NCBI RefSeq assembly: GCF_013362815.1 | Contig: NZ_JABFVK010000010.1 | Coordinates: 1-52,432 of the forward strand | From: Hamadaea sp. | GTDB lineage: Bacteria > Actinomycetota > Actinomycetes > Mycobacteriales > Micromonosporaceae | Length of the DNA stretch: 52,432 nt | Reading direction: 5' to 3' | Shown here: one piece after another, positions 19,359 to 27,543 of the stretch | Layout of the letters: the number at the start of each line of letters is the position of its first letter | Position numbering within the stretch: position 1 is the first letter of the stretch | Program-made: the position numbers and the translations under genes | The notes under the pieces: generated by a model | Database searches by the model: none | What the model saw: only the letters and a program-made list of their open reading frames with translations | Told to the model about the DNA's origin: nothing

Positions 19359-19842
19359 TGTCCCCGGTATGCGTGAAGAGCGTGAATTCGCTGACCTCGA
19401 ATCGGGCCTCGAACCCGGCCAGCTTCTCGAAGACGTCGTCGAGCGCCGGTTCGGGCACGTCCTGAGCCACCGTCACGTGCGGGTGGTACGGGTAGTGCCG
19501 CGGACGTTGTAGTTCCGGCGTCGCGGTGATGGCGGCGGCCAGCTGCTCGCATTCGCTGATCCCGGCGGCGACGGCGACGAAGACGACTTCGGTGATCGGC
19601 CGGAAGGTGCCCGTTCCCCTCAGGAGCAGCTCGAACTCCGTATGCTCAGCGGCCACCACGGCGAGGTGCCGCTCGATCGCGTCCAGGTCGGCCGGGTCGA
19701 TCTCGGTCGGCCCGAGCAACGTGACGTGGGCGGGGATGGCTGTGCCCAGCGGATCCCCCGCCTCGATGCGATGGCGGGTCAGCTGCGGTCCCCACGGGGG
19801 CGGGACGTCGACCGCCACGCCGATCCGGACGGTCTGCGTCAT
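19243..19842 (-). CDS. 2'-5' RNA ligase family protein (2H phosphoesterase)
   Basis: A 199-aa protein with both H-x-T-x motifs of the 2H superfamily: AHVTLLGP in the N-terminal half and PHVTVAQD in the C-terminal half. These histidines catalyse cleavage or ligation at 2',3'-cyclic phosphates or 2'-5' linkages; the true substrate is unknown. The ATG at 19842 has AGGGGG 5 nt upstream and gives the common family start (beta strand TVRIGVAVDV). The last 20 or so residues are Pro/Gly-rich and lie entirely within the antisense overlap with the YihY gene. Confidence 0.82.
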   Translation of the reverse strand: MTQTVRIGVAVDVPPPWGPQLTRHRIEAGDPLGTAIPAHVTLLGPTEIDPADLDAIERHLAVVAAEHTEFELLLRGTGTFRPITEVVFVAVAAGISECEQLAAAITATPELQRPRHYPYHPHVTVAQDVPEPALDDVFEKLAGFEARFEVSEFTLFTHTGDIKSPANRWHPQRDYRLAGPPAPAGLPAGRPGVAQRPGR

Positions 19843-19969
19843 GGCCGCCCCCTTTCGGACGGGACTGTAGCCATCCTGATCCCGGCGAGGATCGTCCGTT
19901 CCTCCAGCGATCATCACCCGTTCGCCGGGATCGCGCGAGCTGAACCCGCCCTCATTCACGAAAGCGTTC

Positions 19970-20034
19970 GCGCTGGATCAGGGTTCCGGGTCGAATCTTG
20001 GGGCAAGATTCGACCGAGAACCCTGATCCAGCGC
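19970..20034. repeat. Palindromic element, family B short form (copy B2), 65 nt
   Basis: Arms of 31 nt pair with two mismatches around a 3-nt loop. The ends are GCGCTGGATCAGGG and CCCTGATCCAGCGC. It lies 15 nt after the cysN stop. It is nearly identical to the copy at 33551 and lacks the internal module of the long form. Confidence 0.87.
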
Positions 20035-20049
20035 GCGAAGAAGGCAGCC

Positions 20050-21393
20050 TCAGGACGCGGAAACGATCATCCCCGCGCCGACGGTCCGGTTCGTCACCTC
20101 GTCGATGATGATGAACCCGCCGGTCGTGCGGTTCCGCCGGTACTCGTCGACCAGCAGCGGTTGCGTCGTACGCAGCCGGATCCGGCCGATCTCGTTGAGC
20201 CCCAGCGAGGAAGCCGACTCGTCCCGGTGCAGCGTGTTGATGTCGAGCCGGTAGTTCAGGGCCTTGACGATGCCGCGTACCGACCGCGTCGTGTGCTTGA
20301 TGGCGTACTTGCCCCCGACGGCGAGCGGCGCGCTCTCGTCCATCCAGCAGACCATCGCCTCGATGTCCTGGGCCACCGCCGGAGCGTTGTGCGGACGGCA
20401 GATGAGGTCGCCACGGGCGATGTCGATCTCGTCTTCCAGCCGGACGGTCACCGACATGGGCGGGAACGCCTCTTCGACTGGCCCGTCGGCGGTGTCGATC
20501 CCGGCGATGCGGGTGGTGAGGCCGCTGGGCAGGACGAGCACCTCGTCACCGGGCTTCAGTACGCCGGACGAAACCTGGCCGGCGTACCCGCGGTAATCGA
20601 GGACGGCCGAGGACTGGGGCCGGATGACGTACTGCACCGGGAAGCGAACGTCGACGAGGTTGCGGTCGGACGCGATGTGCACGTGCTCCAGGTGGTGCAG
20701 CAGCGACGGCCCCTCATACCAGGGCATGTTCTCACTGCGGCTGACGATGTTGTCGCCGTTGAGCGCCGAGATCGGGATCGCGGTGAGGTCCGGCGCATCC
20801 AGCTTGGCGGCGAACGACGCGAACTCGTCGGCGATGGAGTCGAAGACCTCCTGCGAGTAGTCCACGAGGTCCATCTTGTTGACGCAGAGCACCAGGTGCG
20901 GCACCCGCAGCAGGGAGCAGAGGAACGCGTGCCGCCGAGACTGCTCGACCAGGCCCTTGCGGGCGTCCACCAGGATGATCGCGAGGTCCGCAGTGGATGC
21001 TCCGGTGACCATGTTCCGGGTGTACTGAATGTGCCCGGGGGTGTCGCCGATGATGAACTTGCGCCGGGGCGTGGCGAAATACCGGTACGCGACGTCGATG
21101 GTGATGCCCTGCTCGCGTTCCGCTCGCAGCCCGTCGGTGAGCAACGCCAAGTTGGTGTACTCGTCGCCCCGCGCCGCGCTGACCGCCTCGACCGCTTCGA
21201 GCTGATCGGTGAACAACGACTTGGTGTCGTAGAGCAGGCGGCCGATGAGCGTGGACTTGCCGTCGTCGACCGATCCGGCGGTGGCGAACCGGAGCATGTC
21301 GACTTTGTCGACCGGAGACACAGTCATGCGGGCGGGCGGGCTCGTCAGCGTCGGCGCAGCCGACTCATCGGGTTTGATCTGCGACAAGCCCAT
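20050..21393 (-). CDS. cysN: Sulfate adenylyltransferase subunit 1 (GTPase)
   Basis: A 447-aa regulatory GTPase of ATP sulfurylase. With CysD it forms adenosine 5'-phosphosulfate from sulfate and ATP, with GTP hydrolysis driving the reaction. The G1 loop is AGSVDDGKST, followed by GITIDVAYRYF (switch I), DTPGH (G3) and NKMD (G4). EF-Tu-like beta-barrel domains follow. There is no fused APS kinase domain (as in CysNC), since the protein ends soon after the second barrel. The ATG overlaps the cysD stop by one base (TGATG), indicating coupling. A family B palindrome follows 15 nt downstream. Confidence 0.95.
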   Translation of the reverse strand: MGLSQIKPDESAAPTLTSPPARMTVSPVDKVDMLRFATAGSVDDGKSTLIGRLLYDTKSLFTDQLEAVEAVSAARGDEYTNLALLTDGLRAEREQGITIDVAYRYFATPRRKFIIGDTPGHIQYTRNMVTGASTADLAIILVDARKGLVEQSRRHAFLCSLLRVPHLVLCVNKMDLVDYSQEVFDSIADEFASFAAKLDAPDLTAIPISALNGDNIVSRSENMPWYEGPSLLHHLEHVHIASDRNLVDVRFPVQYVIRPQSSAVLDYRGYAGQVSSGVLKPGDEVLVLPSGLTTRIAGIDTADGPVEEAFPPMSVTVRLEDEIDIARGDLICRPHNAPAVAQDIEAMVCWMDESAPLAVGGKYAIKHTTRSVRGIVKALNYRLDINTLHRDESASSLGLNEIGRIRLRTTQPLLVDEYRRNRTTGGFIIIDEVTNRTVGAGMIVSAS

Positions 21394-22376
21394 CAGAAAT
21401 ACCCCTCACGCTTGCGGTCTTCCATCGCCGCCTCGCTGACCTTGTCGTCGCCGCGGGTCGCCCCGCGTTCGGTGATCCGGGTCGAGGCGACCTCGTCGAT
21501 CACCTTCTCCACGGTGTCGGCCTCGGACGGCACCGCAGCGGTCAGGCTCGCGTCGCCGACGGTGCGGTAGCGGACCCGGCGCTTGGTGACGGTCTCCCCG
21601 GCCCGGGGCCGGATGTACTCGTTGACGCCGAAGAGCATGCCGCCCCGGTCGACGACCTCACGATCATGGGCGAAGTAGATCGAGGGAAGGTCGATGCGCT
21701 CGCGAGCGATGTAGTGCCAGACGTCCAGCTCGGTCCAGTTGGACAGCGGGAACACCCGGATCGACTCGCCGGGGCTGATCTTGGAGTTGTAAAGCGACCA
21801 CAGCTCAGGACGCTGGTTGCGCGGGTCCCATTGGCCGAATTCGTCGCGGAAGCTGAAGACGCGCTCCTTGGCTCGGGCCTTCTCCTCATCCCGGCGCGCT
21901 CCGCCGAACAAGGCGTCGAAGCGGTACTTCTCGACCGCGTCGAGCAGCACCGGAGTCTGGATGCGGTTGCGGGTGCCGTCAGCAGGCTCGCGTACCAGTC
22001 CCCGCTCCAGCGCGTCGGGCACGCTCGCGACCACCAGCTGCACGCCGAGCTCGGCGACCCGACGATCCCGGTACTCCATCACCTCGGGAAAGTTGTGGCC
22101 CGTGTCGACGTGCATCACCGGGAACGGGATGCGGCCGGGGTGGAAGGCCTTCTCGGCCAGCCGGAGCATGACGATCGAGTCCTTGCCGCCGGAGAACAGC
22201 AGCACCGGGCGTTCGAACTCCGCGGCGACCTCGCGCATGACGAAGACGCTCTCCGCTTCGAGAGCGTCCAGGTGCGATATCCGATACATAGCCGGGGAGC
22301 GCTCGCGTGAGCCGCTGCCGGGAGCGCTCGCGTGAGCGGCCAGAAGTTCGGTCTGCGTGCGGTCAGCCTGGGACAT
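21393..22376 (-). CDS. cysD: Sulfate adenylyltransferase subunit 2
   Basis: A 327-aa catalytic subunit of ATP sulfurylase, a PP-loop enzyme. The PP-motif is LLFSGGKDSIVML; HVDTGHNFPEV, FGGARRDEEKARAKER and RVFPLSNWTELDVW are characteristic CysD segments. Acts with CysN in sulfate activation. The N-terminal 29 residues are low in conservation, and an internal ATG (MYRISHLDALEAE) matches the usual family start. I see no good ribosome site before either. Two copies of GGGAGCGCTCGCGTGAGC lie in the N-terminal coding part (22294-22341). It follows cysQ after a 64-nt gap on the same strand. Confidence 0.94.
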   Translation of the reverse strand: MSQADRTQTELLAAHASAPGSGSRERSPAMYRISHLDALEAESVFVMREVAAEFERPVLLFSGGKDSIVMLRLAEKAFHPGRIPFPVMHVDTGHNFPEVMEYRDRRVAELGVQLVVASVPDALERGLVREPADGTRNRIQTPVLLDAVEKYRFDALFGGARRDEEKARAKERVFSFRDEFGQWDPRNQRPELWSLYNSKISPGESIRVFPLSNWTELDVWHYIARERIDLPSIYFAHDREVVDRGGMLFGVNEYIRPRAGETVTKRRVRYRTVGDASLTAAVPSEADTVEKVIDEVASTRITERGATRGDDKVSEAAMEDRKREGYF

Positions 22377-22440
22377 CAGATTTCCAGACCTTTCCTAGTG
22401 CTTTGCTGGGGAATTAAGCTACCCGGCGATCGACGACGGT

Positions 22441-23298
22441 TCAACCGGCCTGTGACGTGGTCAACAGTTCCCGCTCGATCGCCTCCAACAGCGGGCGGGC
22501 CAGCCGCGGGCGACACACCAGGAGGTCGGGCAGCCGCGGGTCGGCCTGGTTGTAGATCAACGGCGAGCCGTCCAGCCGGGACGCGTGCAGACCCTGGGCC
22601 AGCGCCACCGCGACCGGCGCGGCGGAGTCCCACTCGTACTGCCCGCCCGCGTGCAGGTAGGCGTCGGCCTCGCCGGCGATCACCGCGGCGATCTTCGCGC
22701 CGGCCGAGCCCATCGGCACCGGCACCGCGCCCAGCTCCTCGGCCACTCGCGCCACGAACTCCGGGGGCCGGCTGCGGCTCACCGCGATGCGTACCTGCGC
22801 GCCGTGCGCGGTCTGCTCCGGCGGCGACTGCGGCGCGCTGTCCGTGGCGAGCACACTGCCCTGAGCGGGCAAGGCGATCGCGCCGGCGGCTAGCCGTCCC
22901 TTCTCGCTCTTCAATGCTCCACTGGTACGCCGTCTCCTGCGGGCTGCGCTCGCTGGTGTCGTCGTCCACAACGCGACGTGCACCGCCCAATCGGTTCGCC
23001 CGGGTTCGGCGTACTCCCGGGTGCCGTCGAGCGGATCGACGATCCAGATCCGTTCGGCGTCCAGGCGGTCGGCGGCCTCATCGGCGTCCCGGGCGCCGAG
23101 CGCCTCCTCGGAGAGCACCGCGTCCTCCGGCCGCCACGCGGCCAGCTGCGCCATGAGGAACTCGTGCGACCGGCGATCTCCCTCGGCCCGGAGTCGGCCG
23201 GGATCGGCGAAACCGACCTCCGTCCGCAGGTCGAGCAGCAGTTCCCCGGCCCGGGTGGCGAGGTGACGGGCGAGTTCGGCGTCCAGCATGTCGGTCAT
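22441..23298 (-). CDS. cysQ: CysQ-type 3'(2'),5'-bisphosphate nucleotidase, with an odd internal segment
   Basis: A 285-aa member of the inositol monophosphatase superfamily that should remove the 3'-phosphate of PAP, a by-product of sulfation. The metal-binding motif is WIVDPLDGTREY, and the second is YEWDSAAP. Next to cysD and cysN, a CysQ role is more likely than a generic inositol phosphatase. The ATG overlaps the stop of the upstream transferase gene (TGATG). An Arg/Thr/Ser-rich stretch (WTTTPASAARRRRRTSG) of about 24 residues interrupts the usual beta-hairpin after VHVAL. Within it, G/C at third positions favours another frame; see findings. Confidence 0.86.
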   Translation of the reverse strand: MTDMLDAELARHLATRAGELLLDLRTEVGFADPGRLRAEGDRRSHEFLMAQLAAWRPEDAVLSEEALGARDADEAADRLDAERIWIVDPLDGTREYAEPGRTDWAVHVALWTTTPASAARRRRRTSGALKSEKGRLAAGAIALPAQGSVLATDSAPQSPPEQTAHGAQVRIAVSRSRPPEFVARVAEELGAVPVPMGSAGAKIAAVIAGEADAYLHAGGQYEWDSAAPVAVALAQGLHASRLDGSPLIYNQADPRLPDLLVCRPRLARPLLEAIERELLTTSQAG

Positions 23299-24854
23299 CA
23301 GTAGGCCCCAGATGTGCGTACCACGGCGGTGAGCGTGCGCAACAAGATCACCAGGTCCAACGAGAGCGACCAGTTCTCGACGTACCGCAGGTCGAGCCGG
23401 ACGGCTTCCTCCCACGGCAGATCCGAGCGGCCGGAGACCTGCCAGAGGCCGGTCATGCCGGGCTTGACCGCGAGGCGGCGCAGCACGTCGTCGTGGTACA
23501 TGGCCACCTCCTGCGGCAACGGCGGGCGCGGACCCACCAGCGACATCTGCCCGGCCAGGACGTTGAACAGCTGCGGCAGCTCGTCGAGGGAGAGCCGGCG
23601 CAACCAGCGTCCGACGTCGGTCACCCGGGGATCGTCACGGATCTTGAAGAGAACCCGGTCATTCTCATTGAGGTGTCGAAGTTCGCTCAGACGCGCCTCT
23701 GCGTCGACATGCATCGTACGAAACTTGTAGATGCGGAACTCGCGGCTGTCCCGGCCGACTCTCACCTGGCGGAACAGCACCGGGCCCGGCGAATCCCGCC
23801 GGATGCGCCACGCGATGAAGCCGAACAACGGCGAGAGCAGCACGATGAGCAGGGCCGCTCCGGCGCGGTCGACCATCTCCTTGATCACCCGGCTGCCGCC
23901 GGACAACCGGGGGTGATCGACGTGCAGCATCGGCAGGCCGTCGACCGGCCGCAGGGTCGTGCGATCGCCCGCGACGTCCATGAGCGCGCTCGCCACGATG
24001 AGGTCGACGTCGTCGCCCTCCAGCCGCCAGGCGAGCCGCCGTAGCCGTTGCCCGTCCAGTTCGGGGCAGCTCAGCACGATCACGGTGTCCGCGCCGGCGC
24101 GGCGTACCGCCTCGGCGACCTCGTCGAAGGTGCCGAAGACCGGCAGCCCGACCTGCCCGTCGCCGTCGGCCGGAACGCACGCGCCGACCACGTCGAGACC
24201 GTGGAACCGTTCGCGGCGCAGCTGATGGGTGATCGCGACGACCGCCAGCTCGTGCCCGACCACGATCACCCGGCGCAGGCAGTCGCCTCGCAAGCGGCGG
24301 CGGTGCAGTCGTTTCCGCAGGGCGAACCGTGCCACGATCACGGTGGCCGTCGCCGCCGGCAGTGCGACGAGCACATACGTACGCGCGGTCGGCAGTTCCA
24401 AGGCGTACGAGACGATCGCGATCCCGGCGGTCAACGCCAGACCGCCCCGGATGACGCGGTCGTACTCGTCGGTGCCGACGTAGAGGAACCTCGTGTCGTA
24501 CGCCCGGGCCAACGCCAGCACCAGGACCAGCCCGATCGGCAGCAGCGCCGAGAGCACGAAGTAGATCCGGGTGTACGAGGTCAGCTGGCTGAACCGCAGG
24601 TGGAAGGCGAGCCAGCCCGCGCCGAGACCGACGAGGAAGTCGGCGAGGATCAGGGTGAGCTGATACCGCGTCTCCCAGCGGCGCGCCCGCCGCACGTGCG
24701 CGGGATGCACATACTGGTACGCCCCCGGCAGAATGCGCGGCAGGACGACGGTGTCGACCTCCGTGAGCGGCCGGGTGTCCAGGATCGGCGGTACGGGCGA
24801 CTCCGCGACACGCGGATGCGGGCGAGGTCCGTTACGACGCCGTTGCTCGTCCAT
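23298..24854 (-). CDS. Polyprenyl glycosylphosphotransferase (exopolysaccharide initiating sugar transferase)
   Basis: A 518-aa membrane enzyme of the WbaP/CpsE type. An N-terminal region with about four transmembrane helices (residues 65-180) and a Rossmann-like central domain precede a fifth helix (AGAALLIVLLSPLFGFIAW). The C-terminal bacterial sugar transferase domain follows, with FRIYKFRTM, LRRLSLDELPQLFNVLAG and SLVGPRPP. It transfers a hexose-1-phosphate from a UDP-sugar to undecaprenyl phosphate, starting a surface polysaccharide. No other glycosyltransferase genes are adjacent. Its stop overlaps the cysQ start, so the two are translated together. Confidence 0.92.
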   Translation of the reverse strand: MDEQRRRNGPRPHPRVAESPVPPILDTRPLTEVDTVVLPRILPGAYQYVHPAHVRRARRWETRYQLTLILADFLVGLGAGWLAFHLRFSQLTSYTRIYFVLSALLPIGLVLVLALARAYDTRFLYVGTDEYDRVIRGGLALTAGIAIVSYALELPTARTYVLVALPAATATVIVARFALRKRLHRRRLRGDCLRRVIVVGHELAVVAITHQLRRERFHGLDVVGACVPADGDGQVGLPVFGTFDEVAEAVRRAGADTVIVLSCPELDGQRLRRLAWRLEGDDVDLIVASALMDVAGDRTTLRPVDGLPMLHVDHPRLSGGSRVIKEMVDRAGAALLIVLLSPLFGFIAWRIRRDSPGPVLFRQVRVGRDSREFRIYKFRTMHVDAEARLSELRHLNENDRVLFKIRDDPRVTDVGRWLRRLSLDELPQLFNVLAGQMSLVGPRPPLPQEVAMYHDDVLRRLAVKPGMTGLWQVSGRSDLPWEEAVRLDLRYVENWSLSLDLVILLRTLTAVVRTSGAY

Positions 24855-24936
24855 CCCGCACCCCCGCTCGCCGACGAACGGGCGCGCTCCGGACGCCCGT
24901 TATGTCGGCATGTTCAACGGGTGAGCAGCGGCGACG

Positions 24937-25524
24937 TCACGCCGCGTGGTACGCGTTCTGGGTTGGTTCCAAACCTTTGACGATCAACGACTCCACCGCG
25001 TCGGCCGCGCGGTCGACGAGGAATTCGAGTTCCTTGCGCTCGGCGGCGGAGAAGTCGGAGAGGACGTAATCGGCCGGATCCTGGCGGCCGGGCGGGCGGC
25101 CGATGCCGAACCGCAGCCGCAGGTAGTCCTTTGTCGACAGTGACTTGCTCATCGACCGCAGGCCGTTGTGGCCGCCCTCGCCGCCGCCCTGCTTCATCCG
25201 GATCTGGCCGTACGGAATGTCCAGCTCGTCGTGCACGGCGATGACCTGCGCCGGCGGCACCTTGTAGAACAGGGCCAGCGCGGCGACCGGCCCGCCCGAC
25301 AGGTTCATGTAGGTCATCGGCTTGGCCAGCACCAGTTTCGGGGCATCCACGCCGTACCCGAGCCGGCCCTCGGCCACCTCGGCGACCCCGCCACGGGTCT
25401 TGCGCGCGAACGATCCACCGACCCGCTTGGCCAACAGGTCGGCGACCATGAAACCGACGTTGTGCCGGTTGTGCGCGTACTGCGGGCCCGGGTTACCCAG
25501 CCCGACCACCAGCCACGTGCTCAC
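24937..25524 (-). CDS. pth: Peptidyl-tRNA hydrolase
   Basis: A 195-aa cytoplasmic enzyme that recycles peptidyl-tRNA released by stalled ribosomes. [22 protein letters not shown] contains the conserved Asn and the catalytic His. [20 protein letters not shown] and [12 protein letters not shown] are further family motifs. Length is typical. The GTG at 25524 has GGGAGG 6 nt before it; the longer frame that runs back through the terminator and rplY is spurious. It lies downstream of rplY, separated by a strong terminator. Confidence 0.96.
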   Translation of the reverse strand: MSTWLVVGLGNPGPQYAHNRHNVGFMVADLLAKRVGGSFARKTRGGVAEVAEGRLGYGVDAPKLVLAKPMTYMNLSGGPVAALALFYKVPPAQVIAVHDELDIPYGQIRMKQGGGEGGHNGLRSMSKSLSTKDYLRLRFGIGRPPGRQDPADYVLSDFSAAERKELEFLVDRAADAVESLIVKGLEPTQNAYHAA

Positions 25525-25553
25525 ACGAACCTCCCGCGTACACCATGCCAGAT

Positions 25554-25586
25554 GAGAAAGGCCGCCACATCGTGGCGGCCTTTCTC
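25554..25586 (-). terminator. Rho-independent-type terminator between rplY and pth
   Basis: A perfect 15-bp stem (GAGAAAGGCCGCCAC and its complement) encloses a 3-nt loop. It starts 11 nt past the rplY stop on the minus strand. The arm ends in CCTTTCTC, giving a short pyrimidine tail. It should separate rplY transcription from pth. Confidence 0.85.
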
Positions 25587-25597
25587 GACGAGGTTGC

Positions 25598-26233
25598 TCA
25601 GCTCTCGGCGGGAGCCTCGGCCTCGGCGGCCTCGGCCTCCTCCGCCTCCTCGGCCGCCTCGGCGGTCTCGCCCTCGAGCTGCTCGGCGGTCGGCGCGACG
25701 CTGACGACGGCGATGGTGGTCTCCGCGTCGGTCGCGAGCTCGACGCCGCGCGGCAGCTTGAGGTCACCGGCGGTGACGTGCGAACCGGCCTCCAGGCCGT
25801 CGATCGACGCCTCGAGCGACTCCGGCAGGTGCAGCGCCTCGGCGACGATCGAGACGCGGTCGTGCTCGGTCACCACGAGGGTGCCGGCGGCCGCGGTGCC
25901 GATCAGGTGCACCGGGACGTCCACGGTGACCTTCTCGCCGCGCTTGACGATGACGAGGTCGACGTGCTCGAAGGTGTCCCGGATCGGGTCACGCTGAATC
26001 GCCTTCGGCAGCGCGAGGGTCTTGGTGCCGTCCTCGTCGAGCAGCTCGAAGACGGTGGTCATGCCGCCGTGGCGGATCGCGGCGGCGAACTCCCGGGCGG
26101 GCAGGGCGATGTGCTTGGGCGCCTCGCCATGCCCGTAGACGACTGCGGGCACCTTGCCGGCGCGGCGGGTGCGGCGCGCGCCGCCCTTGCCGAACTCCGT
26201 ACGCGGCTCGGCGCTGATCTTTACCTCAGACAC
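25598..26233 (-). CDS. rplY: Ribosomal protein bL25, long CTC form
   Basis: A 211-aa large-subunit protein that binds 5S rRNA. The N-terminal L25 domain starts [31 protein letters not shown]. The C-terminal TL5/CTC beta domain is followed by a Glu/Ala-rich acidic tail of about 35 residues. The long form is common in actinobacteria. The GTG start has GGAG 8 nt upstream. The order glmU-prs-rplY-pth is a conserved actinobacterial block. The gap of about 200 nt upstream to prs (26234-26436) shows nothing I can name. Confidence 0.96.
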   Translation of the reverse strand: MSEVKISAEPRTEFGKGGARRTRRAGKVPAVVYGHGEAPKHIALPAREFAAAIRHGGMTTVFELLDEDGTKTLALPKAIQRDPIRDTFEHVDLVIVKRGEKVTVDVPVHLIGTAAAGTLVVTEHDRVSIVAEALHLPESLEASIDGLEAGSHVTAGDLKLPRGVELATDAETTIAVVSVAPTAEQLEGETAEAAEEAEEAEAAEAEAPAES

Positions 26234-26436
26234 GGTTCATACTCCTGGCTCAACGGGCTGGCTGGCTGTCGTGGGCCGACGCGAGGGCGCACGGGCACAG
26301 ACCCGGAGCACCATGTCGATCACGGTGCTTCAACGCAGACCGCGAAGCCCGCAGAGCACCCTCGCCGTGGCAACCGGACCAGCCTACCCGACCACCTAGC
26401 GTGACCCCAGCCCACCCCCGCTTTGTGAGCGGCGTC

Positions 26437-27417
26437 TTAGCTGAGGCCGCCGAAGAGCGTCGTCACCGAGCCGTCGTCGAAGACCTCGCGGATCGCCCGG
26501 GCCAGCAGCGGGGCGATCGACAGCACCGTGAGCTTGTCGAACTGCTTCTCCGGCGGGATCGGGAGCGTGTTGGTCACGATCACCTCGGCGATGCGGCTGT
26601 TCTTCAGGCGCTCGGTCGCCGGGTCGGAGTTGATCGCGTGGGTGGTCGCCACGATGACGTCGCCCGCACCGGAGTCGAACAGGATGTCGGCGGCCTTGCA
26701 GATGGTGCCGGCCGTGTCGATCATGTCGTCGACGATGATGCAGGTTCGTCCCTCGACCTCACCGATCACCCGGTTCGCGACGACCTGATTGGGCTTGAGC
26801 GGGTCACGAGTCTTGTGGATGAAGGCCAGCGGACAGCCGCCGAGCCGGTCGGTCCAGCGCTCGCCGACGCGTACGCGGCCGGAGTCCGGCGCGACGACGG
26901 TCAGCGCTCGGTCGCCGTACTTCGCCTCGACGTAGCCGGCCAGCGTGTCCATCGCGAACAGGTGATCCACCGGACCGTCGAAGAACCCCTGGATCTGCGC
27001 CGTATGCAGATCGACGGTGAGGATGCGGTTGGCCCCGGCCGTCTTCAGCAGGTCGGCGATGAGACGGGCCGAGATCGGCTCCCGTCCCCGGTGTTTCTTG
27101 TCCTGGCGGGCGTACGGGTAGAACGGAAGCACCACGGTGATCCGCTTGGCCGAGCCCCGCTTCAGGGCGTCGATCATGATCAGGGTCTCCATGACCCAGG
27201 TGTTCACCGGGCTCGTGATCGACTGGACCACGAACGCGTCCGAGCCTCGGACGGACTCCTTGTACCGGACGAAGATCTCCCCGTTGGCGAAATCGTAGGC
27301 AGCGGTCGGGGTCGGTGCGACGCCCAAGGTCTGCCCGATCTCCTCCGCCAGCTCGGGGTACGCCCGCCCCGAGAAGAGCATCAGATTCTTCCGGTTCTCC
27401 GCGACGATGCTGCCCAT
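26437..27417 (-). CDS. prs: Ribose-phosphate pyrophosphokinase
   Basis: A 326-aa enzyme that makes PRPP from ribose 5-phosphate and ATP, feeding purine, pyrimidine, His and Trp synthesis. FANGEIFVRYKESVRGSD, LPFYPYARQDKKHRGREPI (the flexible catalytic loop) and the PRPP-binding signature CIIVDDMIDTAGT are all intact. The ATG at 27417 gives the normal MGSIVAENRKNLMLFSG start; the longer frame upstream has no support. It follows glmU on the same strand after about 126 nt. Confidence 0.96.
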   Translation of the reverse strand: MGSIVAENRKNLMLFSGRAYPELAEEIGQTLGVAPTPTAAYDFANGEIFVRYKESVRGSDAFVVQSITSPVNTWVMETLIMIDALKRGSAKRITVVLPFYPYARQDKKHRGREPISARLIADLLKTAGANRILTVDLHTAQIQGFFDGPVDHLFAMDTLAGYVEAKYGDRALTVVAPDSGRVRVGERWTDRLGGCPLAFIHKTRDPLKPNQVVANRVIGEVEGRTCIIVDDMIDTAGTICKAADILFDSGAGDVIVATTHAINSDPATERLKNSRIAEVIVTNTLPIPPEKQFDKLTVLSIAPLLARAIREVFDDGSVTTLFGGLS

Positions 27418-27543
27418 CGGCCCTGTCTGCCCCTCCGCGCGCCACTGCGACCAAGTATGACCCTCGCGGGTCATCCTCTCCCGGCACTTGACCAAGCTCG
27501 TAGCCGGTTCACGATCGGGTGCGACAGATCACCGTTACGCGCG

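Noticed and set aside
19642-21570. Long plus-strand frame opposite cysN and the 2H phosphoesterase
   Set aside because: It runs through two good minus-strand genes and a family B palindrome, has no domain signature and an amino-acid make-up typical of shadow frames.
22377-22440. Riboswitch upstream of cysD
   Set aside because: The gap is only 64 nt and shows no SAM-type or other conserved stem pattern.
24937-25767. Longer pth with an 81-residue N-terminal extension
   Set aside because: The extension crosses the rplY stop and a perfect terminator hairpin; the GTG at 25524 has a well-placed ribosome site and gives the usual length.
26234-26436. Small gene or RNA between rplY and prs
   Set aside because: No frame with both a start signal and clear third-position bias, and no strong hairpin was found.
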